Below, piece after piece: positions 42,968 through 51,087 of a stretch of DNA of 64,000 nt. The notes below the pieces were generated by a model, which did no database searches, was not told the origin of the DNA, and was given only the letters and a program-made list of their open reading frames with translations. The stretch lies in contig NZ_SOFG01000016.1 in assembly GCF_004402485.1 (NCBI RefSeq), forward strand, positions 1 to 64,000, read 5' to 3'. Both the position numbers and the translations under genes were made by a program. How positions within the stretch are numbered: position 1 is the stretch's first letter; every line of letters begins with the position of its first letter. This DNA comes from Cryobacterium algoricola (GTDB taxonomy: Bacteria > Actinomycetota > Actinomycetes > Actinomycetales > Microbacteriaceae).

Positions 42968-44086
42968 ATGAACACACGACTAATTACACACGTAAAGATC
43001 TCAGCGGACGCAAATGGTGATCTACCTAAGTCGGTTGTACTACTTAAAGCCGGTAGCTGGAACACTCCATGGCACGGCGACTTCGAACACACTGAATCTG
43101 ACATCCAGGAGTACGTGAACAACGCGAAGGCGGGCGTTGGACTCCCGGAGGACGACCCTCGCATCGTCATCAACTACAGCCATAAGGGTGCAGAGAAGGC
43201 AGCGGGATGGATCAGTCCTTCAACGCTGCGCGCTGAGATCGTTGATGGAATCCTGTCCGTTGTTGGTGATCCTGAATGGACACCAGCTGGAATTCAGGCC
43301 CTAAAAGACAAGGAATTCTGCTACATCTCTCCAGAGTTCAACCCACGTGCACTGCCGTGGGAGGACCCAGAGCAAGAGTGGCACTTCGTGGCCAACGTCC
43401 TTACGGGCGCAGGGCTCACGAATATCCCACTGTTCAAGAAGCTCAAGAAGGTTTCGGCCTCTGAGCGACCGGCCAGTAATAAACCAAATGAAGGAGAACC
43501 TATGACGTTCAAACTAGAAGAAGTACGCGTACTCAAAGCAGACGCACTAAACACCGAACAAAAAGCATTCTTGGTCGAGCACAAAAATGAACTCACTAAA
43601 GAAGAGCGCAAAGAGTTCGGCATCAAAGCTGACGCAAAGCCTGTGGCAGCAAGTGTCACTGGCCAGGTCATGATCACAGCCAGTGAGCTGAGCCAACTGA
43701 AGGCAGACGCAGCACAGGGCGTCATCGCAGCTCAAAGACTCGAACGCAACGAAGCAAGCTCATTCGTGAGCGATCAGATCAAAGCTGGCCGTGTAAAGAG
43801 TGGTGAGAAAGAAAGCACCATCGACATGTTGATGGCAGCTGACGAAGGTACTCGCGCAACCATGAAGACCTTCATTGAGAAGCTTCCTGAGAACAAAGCG
43901 ATCAACGCAGAAGCGCTTGGTGATGGTGGTGAAGCGGCAGCCGCAACTGCTAGCGACGAGCTCAATGTAGAAGCAGACAAGGTCGTCGCTAGTTCAAATG
44001 GCAAGACTCGCTACAGCGAAGCGGTCAAACAAGTTCTCGCATCAAACAAAGAACTTCGTACTCGCGTAGACGCGGAACGAAAGTAA
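42968..44086 (+). CDS. Mu gpI-like head protease with C-terminal scaffold region
   Basis: The 372-residue protein has an N-terminal Mu I-type serine protease domain: KSVVLLKAGSWNTPWHGDFE, RIVINYSHKGAEKAAGW with the catalytic His, and CYISPEFNPRALP. From residue 179 it continues as a helical, acidic scaffold-like region (TFKLEEVRVLKADALNTEQ). The protease would cleave the scaffold during head maturation. An internal in-frame ATG with a perfect ribosome site makes the scaffold a separate product as well. Confidence 0.87.
   Translation: MNTRLITHVKISADANGDLPKSVVLLKAGSWNTPWHGDFEHTESDIQEYVNNAKAGVGLPEDDPRIVINYSHKGAEKAAGWISPSTLRAEIVDGILSVVGDPEWTPAGIQALKDKEFCYISPEFNPRALPWEDPEQEWHFVANVLTGAGLTNIPLFKKLKKVSASERPASNKPNEGEPMTFKLEEVRVLKADALNTEQKAFLVEHKNELTKEERKEFGIKADAKPVAASVTGQVMITASELSQLKADAAQGVIAAQRLERNEASSFVSDQIKAGRVKSGEKESTIDMLMAADEGTRATMKTFIEKLPENKAINAEALGDGGEAAAATASDELNVEADKVVASSNGKTRYSEAVKQVLASNKELRTRVDAERK
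43502..44086 (+). CDS. Scaffold protein from an internal start of the protease gene
   Basis: ATG 43502 is in frame with the protease and follows AAGGAG at a spacing of five bases, far better than the site of the long form. The 194-residue product is helical and charged (KADAAQGVIAAQRLERNEASSFV) and ends with KELRTRVDAERK, like phage scaffolds. Nested protease/scaffold genes are known from Mu (I/Z) and lambda (C/Nu3). Confidence 0.82.
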   Translation: MTFKLEEVRVLKADALNTEQKAFLVEHKNELTKEERKEFGIKADAKPVAASVTGQVMITASELSQLKADAAQGVIAAQRLERNEASSFVSDQIKAGRVKSGEKESTIDMLMAADEGTRATMKTFIEKLPENKAINAEALGDGGEAAAATASDELNVEADKVVASSNGKTRYSEAVKQVLASNKELRTRVDAERK

Positions 44087-44101
44087 TAAGGAAGGAATCA
44101 C

Positions 44102-44494
44102 ATGACCACATTTCGACAAGGTAACTATGACAGCCGACAAGCTGGTGTAGACCTCACAACAAAGCAGTATTACGTCGCTAAAACCGACGCACTTGGCCAG
44201 TACATCGTTGCTGCATCCGCTTCTGACAACCTCCGCGGCGTTTTTTCGAATGCAGCAAAGATCACTGAAACGGCAGAGGTCGCCAATCTCAATGGCACAG
44301 GTTCGTTCAAGGTGATCCTTGGAGCAACAGTCCTGAAGGACGCATACCTAACCTCTGATGCGAACGGTAAAGCAGTAACAGCGGTCCAGACAGCAGCCGG
44401 TGCTCAACCAGTAGTTCGTGTATTCGGTCGAGCACGTACAGCGGGAGTACTAAACGACATTGTCGAATACGACAAGCTCTCGATCTTGTACTAA
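44102..44494 (+). CDS. Capsid decoration-like protein (DUF2190)
   Basis: The 130-residue protein has the DUF2190 pattern: a polar head, YYVAKTDALGQYIVAASASDN, GVFSNAAKITETAEVA, and VRVFGRARTAGVLNDIVEY. The family is related to head-stabilising decoration proteins, and the gene sits directly before the capsid gene as expected. Good AAGGAAGGA site. Confidence 0.8.
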   Translation: MTTFRQGNYDSRQAGVDLTTKQYYVAKTDALGQYIVAASASDNLRGVFSNAAKITETAEVANLNGTGSFKVILGATVLKDAYLTSDANGKAVTAVQTAAGAQPVVRVFGRARTAGVLNDIVEYDKLSILY

Positions 44495-44528
44495 CAGCAA
44501 TTCATAATTTAATAAGGAATAACTCAAT

Positions 44529-45473
44529 ATGGCTAACGGACCTTCATACATTGACCCAGTTCTCACGAATCTGAGCCAGAAATACACAAACGAATCTGAG
44601 GACTTTATCGCTCGGAAATTGTTCCCAGTGATTACAGTTCCAAAACCTAGTGGTAAGTACTGGGCATACAACAAAGATAACCTTCGTGCTGGTGGAACAA
44701 ACATCGACCTACGAACTGGTCGCAGCAAGACATCTGAAGTCACCTTCGGTAAGTCTCTTAAAGACTTCGGTCCTCTTCAAGAGCACGCACTGAAAGACTT
44801 CATTAGCAAAGACGAACTTGCATTCGTCGATTCACCACTCGACATCGAGACTGACTCTGTCGAGAACCTAAACGAGATCATGACCCTTGCTGAAGAAATC
44901 AGCCTGGCAACGATGCTCCGTGACATCACGATCGTCACGAACAACATCACCCTATCTGGAACGAGTCAATTCAGCGACTACGTGAACTCTGATCCATTCA
45001 CAACGATCAAGAACCGTGTGATCGCGCAGCGCAACAGCTCATTCAAACGACCAAACACCATTGCCTTCGGTTGGGACGTGTGGCTTCAACTTGTTGACCA
45101 CCCAAAGCTTCTCGCTCGCATCCAGTACAACCGCGACGGTGTGCTCTTACCTGCCGACCTAGTGAAGTTGTTTAGTCCCTACGGGATTACTCAAGTATTC
45201 ATCGGTGCAGCAATGTACGACGCCACTACAGAAGGTCAAACTGGAACGCCAACATCTGTCTGGGGCAAGGACATCATCATCGGATATGTCACTTCAACTC
45301 CATCATTACGCGCAGTAAATGGTGGCTATACGCTCCAACTTCGTGAAGGCAAATATGTGGACAAATGGTTTGAGACAGACCCCAAGGGTGAGTACGTCCG
45401 AAATAACGACTACTACGACCAAATGCTCTTTGCCAGCGAACTATTCTCGCTAATCAAGAACGCGGTGCTCTAA
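44529..45473 (+). CDS. Major capsid protein
   Basis: The 314-residue protein lies at the capsid position. It contains VLTNLSQKYTNESEDFIARKLFPVITV, an E-loop-like AYNKDNLRAGGTN, FGWDVWLQLVDHPKLLARIQY and a C-terminal KGEYVRNNDYYDQMLFASELF. These agree with the HK97-fold capsid group of Mu-like and related siphoviruses. An AAGGAATAA site precedes the ATG. Confidence 0.88.
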   Translation: MANGPSYIDPVLTNLSQKYTNESEDFIARKLFPVITVPKPSGKYWAYNKDNLRAGGTNIDLRTGRSKTSEVTFGKSLKDFGPLQEHALKDFISKDELAFVDSPLDIETDSVENLNEIMTLAEEISLATMLRDITIVTNNITLSGTSQFSDYVNSDPFTTIKNRVIAQRNSSFKRPNTIAFGWDVWLQLVDHPKLLARIQYNRDGVLLPADLVKLFSPYGITQVFIGAAMYDATTEGQTGTPTSVWGKDIIIGYVTSTPSLRAVNGGYTLQLREGKYVDKWFETDPKGEYVRNNDYYDQMLFASELFSLIKNAVL

Positions 45474-45820
45474 TGGTAGCGATTACAGCCCTATCAGCCA
45501 TCCTGCACGATGGTGAGACGTATGCAGAAGGTGACAGCCTCGAAGTCACAGCCGACGAAGCAGCAGCGCTAGTTGAGGCTCAAGTGGCCTCAACCGGTCG
45601 CCAAGCCCAGGAAGCTGAAGTCGTTGCACCTAAGCCACCAACCATAAAGGAAAAGATCGAAGCAGCTGAAGCTGAAGGCCTAACCCTTGATGTGACTGGT
45701 CTAAGGACACACGCAGAGATCGATGCTGCTATCGAAGCAGCTCGCACACCTGAAGTAGAGGAACCAGTTGTGGAAGTCCAAACTGAGACTCCAACTGAAC
45801 CACCTGTAGTAACTGAATAA
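45473..45820 (+). CDS. Hypothetical head protein
   Basis: This 115-residue protein was not recognised. It is very acidic, with a helical middle (IEAAEAEGLTLDVTGLRTHAEIDAAIEAARTP) and a Pro/Thr/Glu/Val-rich tail. GTG-less ATG at 45473 overlaps the capsid stop by one base. Position suggests a capsid-associated or head-tail joining accessory. Confidence 0.65.
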   Translation: MVAITALSAILHDGETYAEGDSLEVTADEAAALVEAQVASTGRQAQEAEVVAPKPPTIKEKIEAAEAEGLTLDVTGLRTHAEIDAAIEAARTPEVEEPVVEVQTETPTEPPVVTE

Positions 45821-45842
45821 ACTCAGGTCATCAAAAGCCTTA

Positions 45843-45867
45843 AGAGCACTCCACGACGGGGTGCTCT
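45843..45867 (+). terminator. Terminator after the capsid unit
   Basis: AGAGCACTCC pairs with GGGGTGCTCT at nine of ten positions, followed by TTTTTAATT. It would keep capsid expression high relative to downstream genes. Confidence 0.8.
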
Positions 45868-45918
45868 TTTTAATTATTGGTGATGGCCTCATTCACCTTA
45901 ACAAATTTCGGCTCGGTC

Positions 45919-45947
45919 TTTACATTTCCGGCCTGTTCATTCATATT
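45919..45947 (+). promoter_or_regulatory. Promoter before the gene at 45958
   Basis: TTTACA, a 17-base spacer and CATATT end ten bases before the ATG, leaving almost no leader. It restarts transcription after the capsid terminator. Confidence 0.5.
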
Positions 45948-45957
45948 CAGGTCAGAT

Positions 45958-46287
45958 ATGAGCGGCATCTACAACTTCACCATCGAACAAGGAATCACTT
46001 TCATCAAGACGGTGACTTGGAAAGATATAGACGGCTCACCAATCGATATGACGGGTATGGAAGCGAAGTGTGCAATCCGTACTCGTGATGGTGTTGCGAT
46101 CGCTGAACCAAGCTGCATGGTGAACGGCGTTGCTGGCGAGATCGTGATCGGCCTCACACACATCTCAACTGCTGAACTTGATTTTGGCACCGCTGTGTAT
46201 GACCTCGATATTCTCCAAGGTGGAGTGCCGATCAAGCGGCTACTGAGAGGAACGGTAACACTGTGTAAGGACATCCTAGATGTCTGA
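45958..46287 (+). CDS. Beta-sandwich structural protein (LtfC/BppU-like)
   Basis: The 109-residue protein starts MSGIYNFTIEQGITFIKTVTW and continues with DMTGMEAKCAIRTRDG and VYDLDILQGGVPIKRLLRGTV. This resembles the small beta-sandwich domain of tail-fibre or baseplate upper proteins. It overlaps the spike gene by eight bases, so it probably forms the spike attachment part. ATG 45958 is chosen over an upstream ATG because of the promoter position. Confidence 0.6.
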   Translation: MSGIYNFTIEQGITFIKTVTWKDIDGSPIDMTGMEAKCAIRTRDGVAIAEPSCMVNGVAGEIVIGLTHISTAELDFGTAVYDLDILQGGVPIKRLLRGTVTLCKDILDV

Positions 46288-47869
46288 TCTGCTCGAGATT
46301 ACTGAAGACCTCACGATGGTCACTACGGATGACAAGCAAGTAGAAGTTGTCTCAGTTGGGACTCAAGGACCATCCGGCCCTAGCTACCAAGTGAACGTCA
46401 AAGACTTTGGCGCTTACGGAGACGGTATAACTGATGACACAGCAGCTATACAAGCTGCGATCAACTCACTCACAATGGGTGGTTGTGTCACGATACCTGC
46501 CGGAACCTACATCGTTGATCCTGCGGTCAGCATCAACCTCGTATCTGATACAACCATAGAAGGCTCTGGTAGGGCCACAATTCTGAAAATCAAGGCTAAC
46601 TCAAACGTCCTCAATAACCTTGTTAAAGCCGAAAGCGTATCGCGGGTCACCATTCGAAACCTCGTGATCGATGGAAACAATGCCAACCAGAATGCAAGTG
46701 ACTCTATAGCCGTGCACTACGGCGTCTATCTTGCTCACTCAAACGATAGTCGCGTCGAGAATGTCTACGTCCACCACACGACAGGCGTTGGTATTCATAT
46801 CTACGACAGCACAGGCACGGTCATTAGAGGCTGTGAAAGCTCGTATAACCGCTACCACGGCTTTGAGTGTGAACAAGATACGTCAACTATCTGGCAAGGC
46901 AACCGCGGACATCACAACACGCGTCACGGTATATTTGTCAGTCCTGGTGAGGTAGGTGGCACAGGTTCCATTGGAAATATCATCAACGGCAATAGTTTTG
47001 ACCATAACCTGAGCTACGGTATTGCTTTTGGAATCGACGCAGCTGGTGGATCGATTGGTCTGACGAAGAACAACTCTATTACCAACAACTCTATTATTGG
47101 CAACGCTGAATATGGCGTTTCTATTTACAGAGTGAATGATGTGCTAATGAGCAATAACATCATCGGGCTCAACGGCTTCTTTGGTCTGTACTTATATCGG
47201 GCTGAGCGTAACCAAATCACTAGTAACCGCTTCTACAATGACTCACAGGCGAGTAATGGTGCTTACGACGAGATGCTGCTGGAAGGTGCTAATGACGGCC
47301 AAGCTTCCCAACATAACCTGATTGCCAACAATTTCATTCTTATCGATAGTGCGAAAAAAGCCAACTGGGCTATCCGAGAAGCAACAGCTAACGACGGCGC
47401 AAACGTCATCAAGAATAACTACATTCCAAATGCTGGTGTATCGGGCAAGGTATTGGCTCAGCACGTGAATACTGCCTATGAACTACTTAGTGACACCCCG
47501 AAAGAAAATACTTCGAGCCTCAAGACTTTCGATGACGGAATCATCATTGCACCAGGCGCAACACTCCCCGGCGCGACGATGGGACTTGATGCTCCATTTG
47601 GTGACGCCGTGCTTCGAATGTTTAGCGACCAACATGGCCTTCAGTTCGTGGCTCCCAATGGGGCACTCGACATGTATATCGGCGGTGTCAACATGCTCAG
47701 CGTCACTGGGGCAAAAGCAACTGCCCAGAAGTTACGTATTCAGTCACCAAATGTTCCGACATCGGCCACATCAGCAGGGGATGCAGGTGACGTGGCTTGG
47801 AATGCAAGCTACATCTTCATCTGCATAGCAACTAACACATGGAAGCGAGTCGCGATAGCGACTTGGTAA
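46280..47869 (+). CDS. Pectate lyase-like beta-helix spike protein
   Basis: The 529-residue protein has a short collagen-like GTQGPSGPS and then the pectate-lyase-3 start (VKDFGAYGDGITDDTAAIQAAIN). Many beta-helix turns with IIGN/ITNN ladders follow (NGNSFDHNLSYGIAFG), and a C-terminal trimer-like domain ends in AWNASYIFICIATNTWKRVA. Such proteins serve as tailspikes that bind or degrade surface glycans. Here the gene lies among head genes, before the connectors, which is an odd place. Confidence 0.83.
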   Translation: MSDLLEITEDLTMVTTDDKQVEVVSVGTQGPSGPSYQVNVKDFGAYGDGITDDTAAIQAAINSLTMGGCVTIPAGTYIVDPAVSINLVSDTTIEGSGRATILKIKANSNVLNNLVKAESVSRVTIRNLVIDGNNANQNASDSIAVHYGVYLAHSNDSRVENVYVHHTTGVGIHIYDSTGTVIRGCESSYNRYHGFECEQDTSTIWQGNRGHHNTRHGIFVSPGEVGGTGSIGNIINGNSFDHNLSYGIAFGIDAAGGSIGLTKNNSITNNSIIGNAEYGVSIYRVNDVLMSNNIIGLNGFFGLYLYRAERNQITSNRFYNDSQASNGAYDEMLLEGANDGQASQHNLIANNFILIDSAKKANWAIREATANDGANVIKNNYIPNAGVSGKVLAQHVNTAYELLSDTPKENTSSLKTFDDGIIIAPGATLPGATMGLDAPFGDAVLRMFSDQHGLQFVAPNGALDMYIGGVNMLSVTGAKATAQKLRIQSPNVPTSATSAGDAGDVAWNASYIFICIATNTWKRVAIATW

Positions 47870-47877
47870 GGAGGCCC

Positions 47878-48279
47878 ATGACAACAATCAACTACGCAAC
47901 TATTGAAGACATCCGCATGAAGGCTGGCTTTGAGAAGGCGACAAACCTAGCTGACCGCCACGTGCAGGCTGCACGCCGTGAAGCTCAAGCCGAGATAGAC
48001 GCTGCACTTGGTACGCGTTATACAGTGCCATTTGTTCTAGTCCCCGAGAAAATTAGAACGCTGACGATCAAGCTGGCCGCCTACAGCCTGAAGTACGACG
48101 CCTACGGAGATGTTGGCAGTCAAAAGGCATTGGAAGCACTCCGGTTGCAGCTCCAAGCCCTGGTTAACGGTGATACCGCGATTACTGATGATGCTGGTAT
48201 CAACTTATCGACCTACGAAGGTGTCACCAGTTACTTCGGGGAAGAGCCTCGTGCGTTCACGATTGGACAGAAGTTCTAG
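47878..48279 (+). CDS. Head-tail connector protein (DUF1320/Gp36-like)
   Basis: The 133-residue protein starts MTTINYATIEDIRMKAGFEKA and has AQAEIDAALGTRYTVPF followed by LTIKLAAYSLKYDAYG, the DUF1320/Mu gp36 layout. It is an adaptor between portal and tail. An AAGGAGG site precedes the ATG at 47878. Confidence 0.82.
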   Translation: MTTINYATIEDIRMKAGFEKATNLADRHVQAARREAQAEIDAALGTRYTVPFVLVPEKIRTLTIKLAAYSLKYDAYGDVGSQKALEALRLQLQALVNGDTAITDDAGINLSTYEGVTSYFGEEPRAFTIGQKF

Positions 48280-48737
48280 TGGCCGAGGTAAATATCAAGA
48301 TAAGCGTTGAGGGATCAAGAGAGTTCCGCGCTCGCTTTGAAAAGTTCGGTGCCAAGATCCTCGACCTCGACCAGGCGATGAAGAAGTCAGGTGACTATCT
48401 GAGCAAGTTCTTCTCGGGTGAAGTGTTTGCATCCCGTGGACAGATCATCGGCAAGCCTTGGCGACCACTAAATGACGCATACGCAGCAGACAAAGCGCGT
48501 CGGTTCCCAGGGCGACCGCCACTCATCCGTAGCGGAGCCATGAACCGTGGGTACAAGTACGACGCTACGTCGAGCTCGGTGTTCCTGTTCAATAGTCAGT
48601 TCTACTTCCGCTTCCACCAGAACGGTGAGGGTGTACCGCAGCGCATCACGATGGCTACAGATGGGCCGCGATTGACACGAGTAGGTGAATTCATCGGCGA
48701 CAACATTAACAAGAACATGGAGGAAGCCGGTGTCTAA
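48279..48737 (+). CDS. Virion morphogenesis / tail completion protein (Mu gpG-like)
   Basis: The 152-residue protein has the gpG-like pattern FARRFEKFG-type head, KSGDYLSKFFSGEVFASRG, GKPWRPLNDAYAADKARRFPGRPPLIRSGAM and a C-terminal FRFHQNGEG. It probably caps the head-tail joint. Starts with GTG overlapping the previous stop. Confidence 0.78.
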   Translation: MAEVNIKISVEGSREFRARFEKFGAKILDLDQAMKKSGDYLSKFFSGEVFASRGQIIGKPWRPLNDAYAADKARRFPGRPPLIRSGAMNRGYKYDATSSSVFLFNSQFYFRFHQNGEGVPQRITMATDGPRLTRVGEFIGDNINKNMEEAGV

Positions 48738-49227
48738 CGAAACCTACAGCGACAACGTAACTCGGGTCATTGACCTACTCAAAGAGACATTCAAAGAGAC
48801 TCCCTTCAAGGCGTACTTCGATGACGACCCTGGCGACATCGCCAAGTTCGATCTGCCGGCCATCATTGTTAGCGAGAACTCAGACGTCACGAGTGCTGGA
48901 TCTATGGCGCAGGACGACATCGAAGAGCAGATTCTCATCAAGGTCGTATTCGATAAAGCTGATGACTACAAGAACGACGCAGATGAACGCTCAAACGACA
49001 CTCAGCGCAAGCTTCGGAAGATCGTGGGGGAGCGTGACTCCGTAACCGGTGACTACTTGCCCCAAACCATCAAGGGTGCAATACGTACCTTTGGGCAGCT
49101 TGATCTGAATGAGATCGCTGACACTATGACGACTGAATATGGTGTCCAACCCCGCGACGATGGCCTCATGACTATCGAGGCGCATGTGACATTTGGCCTT
49201 CAGTACTCGGTGGACATTCGCCACTAG
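48730..49227 (+). CDS. Tail terminator-like protein
   Basis: The 165-residue protein was assigned from position and style. A helical start (NVTRVIDLLKETFKETPFKAYF), an AIIVSENSDVTSAG strand and a C-terminal beta-rich end fit tail-terminator or head-tail joining proteins. GTG 48730 follows AGGAAG and overlaps the upstream gene. Confidence 0.62.
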   Translation: MSNETYSDNVTRVIDLLKETFKETPFKAYFDDDPGDIAKFDLPAIIVSENSDVTSAGSMAQDDIEEQILIKVVFDKADDYKNDADERSNDTQRKLRKIVGERDSVTGDYLPQTIKGAIRTFGQLDLNEIADTMTTEYGVQPRDDGLMTIEAHVTFGLQYSVDIRH

Positions 49228-49240
49228 ATCGAAATGGCTA

Positions 49241-49269
49241 TTTAAAAGTCAAGAGCTTTCGTTTATATT
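49241..49269 (+). promoter_or_regulatory. Probable leaderless promoter before the gene at 49276
   Basis: TTTAAA, a 17-base spacer and TATATT end six bases before ATG 49276, so the transcript would start at the initiation codon. Confidence 0.45.
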
Positions 49270-49275
49270 GTGGAC

Positions 49276-49452
49276 ATGACCAAACCGAGTAATACAACGA
49301 CTGATGAAGTAACGATTGACGAAGTAGTTGTATCTACTAAGAATTTCTACTTCCCATACGAAGGCATATCCGTTCAGGCAACTGATCAAGCGGACGCCGA
49401 AGCACAATTACAAGTAATCAAAGAAAGCGAAGGCGGTGATGTCAGCTCATAA
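49276..49452 (+). CDS. Small hypothetical protein before the tail tube
   Basis: This 58-residue acidic protein was not recognised. It has a central FYFPYEGISVQA motif and a helical end (QADAEAQLQVIKES). It overlaps the tail tube start by 14 bases. A GTG two codons upstream is an alternative start. Confidence 0.6.
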   Translation: MTKPSNTTTDEVTIDEVVVSTKNFYFPYEGISVQATDQADAEAQLQVIKESEGGDVSS

Positions 49453-50395
49453 TCAATATATTGGACGAATTGAAACAGTTCAGTTTGGAGTTGAAGCAAC
49501 ACCAGGTGTCGCCGTTGCCCCAACAATCGCAATGCGATGGTTAGATAACGACCTGCAACCAAAACAGAACATCATCGAAAATGAGAGCGCTATGGGTTCT
49601 CCTGTCAAGATCAGCGACAGTGAGGGAGTCGGCGTTTGGGTTGAAGGTACCCTTGGCGGAAAAGTCAACAGCATCGGCATCTCTTACCTCCTACTCGGAA
49701 TGTTCGGAAGCGTTGTAGATGCGGGCTCTGTCGGTGCTTATACGCACACGTACTCCGTCCTGGCATCAACCGTTCCAAAGACGCTGACGGTAGCTCTCAC
49801 GAGTCCTGCCCACAGCAAACGTCACACATTCGGTGTCATCGACAGCCTTGAGATCAGTGGTGAGACTGGCGGCTGGATCATGGCATCGGCTGCGATCAAG
49901 GCTCGTCTTGGTGCAGTAGTCGCTAATACTCCTGCCTTTGTCACTGAGAGTGAATTTACTGCTAAGCACGTCGCTCTCAAGTTCGCACCGCTCCTTAGCG
50001 GCCTGACAGCTGCCGTAGCGATTGACGCAACTAGCTTCAAGTTCAAATTCGCTCGTCCCGTTGGTGATCCATATTTTCCATTGGGACCAGTCACTGTTCC
50101 TGAGTTTGATCGCGGACCTTGGGAAGCAACCGGCGAGATCACCATGCGTTACAAGAACACTGACTTCGAGGATGGATGGCTTGCCAACACTATCCAGGCC
50201 TTGCGGTTCACCCTTACAAATGGTGCTTCGATCATTAACTTCGATGCTGGCCGTGTACGTATCCGCGAACTAACTAAGTCAATGGGTCGCGACGACACCG
50301 TTACTCAGACGGTCTCCCTCTACTTTGAACCAGATCCAACAACAGGTCTGACGATTACCCCAGTAGTGACTAACACTCTCGCGGTCATCGCCTAA
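49439..50395 (+). CDS. Major tail (tube) protein
   Basis: The 318-residue protein has the tube-protein pattern: GRIETVQFGVEATPGVAVAPT, VEGTLGGKVNSIGISYLLLGMFG, YTHTYSVLA, HTFGVIDSLEISGE and GEITMRYKNTDFEDGWL. It polymerises into the tail tube. It sits before the G/T chaperones as expected. ATG 49439 lies one codon after a GTG; AAGG is close by. Confidence 0.85.
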   Translation: MSAHNQYIGRIETVQFGVEATPGVAVAPTIAMRWLDNDLQPKQNIIENESAMGSPVKISDSEGVGVWVEGTLGGKVNSIGISYLLLGMFGSVVDAGSVGAYTHTYSVLASTVPKTLTVALTSPAHSKRHTFGVIDSLEISGETGGWIMASAAIKARLGAVVANTPAFVTESEFTAKHVALKFAPLLSGLTAAVAIDATSFKFKFARPVGDPYFPLGPVTVPEFDRGPWEATGEITMRYKNTDFEDGWLANTIQALRFTLTNGASIINFDAGRVRIRELTKSMGRDDTVTQTVSLYFEPDPTTGLTITPVVTNTLAVIA

Positions 50396-50414
50396 CGACT
50401 TCCTTGATAAAAAT

Positions 50415-50440
50415 GTGCCCCTATGTATAAATAGGGGCAC
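50415..50440 (+). terminator. Hairpin after the tail tube gene
   Basis: A perfect 10-bp stem GTGCCCCTAT/ATAGGGGCAC with a 6-base AT loop follows the tube gene. The next bases (TATTTAATGG) are only weakly T-rich, so it may attenuate rather than stop transcription and protect the tube mRNA. Confidence 0.65.
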
Positions 50441-50460
50441 TATTTAATGGAGCAACAAAC

Positions 50461-50790
50461 ATGTCACGATTGGACCTTATAAAAACATACTCACTAGACG
50501 GATTAGCGGATGGCTTTGACGAATCTACATACCTGACGTTTCAACCGCTGAGCAATGACTACAGCAACGAAATCATGGACAAGCTAAAGCACCTGCGCAA
50601 AGACGACGAAGAAGGTGCCGTAGCAATCTTCCTAGAGGCCGCTAAGCACTCTTTCCAGGGTGGACGCGTAGTTGTGGGAGGACAAACAGTTGACGCCGAA
50701 GTCGACGACTTAGACGCGCTAGGCAAGATCGTTCTGACTGACATCTTCACCACAATCAACCAATCAAAGTTTGTAGCCCCAAACGCCTAG
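50461..50790 (+). CDS. Tail assembly chaperone, short form (gpG-like)
   Basis: The 109-residue protein begins MSRLDLIKTYSLDGLADGF and is acidic and helical (MDKLKHLRKDDEEGAVAIFLEAAKHSF). Position between tail tube and tape measure, size, and a shifted overlapping frame identify it as the short tail chaperone. GGAG lies seven bases upstream. Confidence 0.85.
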   Translation: MSRLDLIKTYSLDGLADGFDESTYLTFQPLSNDYSNEIMDKLKHLRKDDEEGAVAIFLEAAKHSFQGGRVVVGGQTVDAEVDDLDALGKIVLTDIFTTINQSKFVAPNA

Positions 50791-51059
50791 AGGACCATCA
50801 AGCCGAAGTAGATGAGCTATGGGATCAGTATCGGAAGATATTGGTCCTAAGCGAAACTCAGAAGGCTGACCCAGATGTGGTCCGATCAATCTACGAATAC
50901 CGTTATCGAGAGAAGTTCCAGCTATCGAAGCTCGCATTTCAGCAGGAGCCACGAGAGGCTATTGATGAGTTCATTATGTTCTGGTCACTAGATAACGAGC
51001 GTGTTAAATTGGACGAAGGAAGACAGCACGCTCAGAATCATCAAGATTCACCAGTATAA
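50461..51059 (+). CDS. Tail assembly chaperone, -1 frameshift product (gpGT-like)
   Basis: The -1 frame is open from the end of the short form to 51059. Slippage on CCCAAAC (50778-50784) joins 108 residues of the short form to 91 residues of the second frame (RLEDHQAEVDELWDQYRKIL...FIMFWSLDNERVK). The downstream frame has no good start of its own. Minor read-through chaperones made this way are conserved in long-tailed phages and load the tape measure protein. Confidence 0.85.
50778..50784 (+). promoter_or_regulatory. Ribosomal -1 slippery site CCCAAAC
   Basis: In the zero frame the bases are read C-CCA-AAC, the exact X-XXY-YYZ arrangement. The zero-frame stop TAG follows one codon later, and the -1 frame continues coding. 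Confidence 0.85.
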
Positions 51060-51087
51060 AAACTAAACACTGTCCATTTGAAACGTA

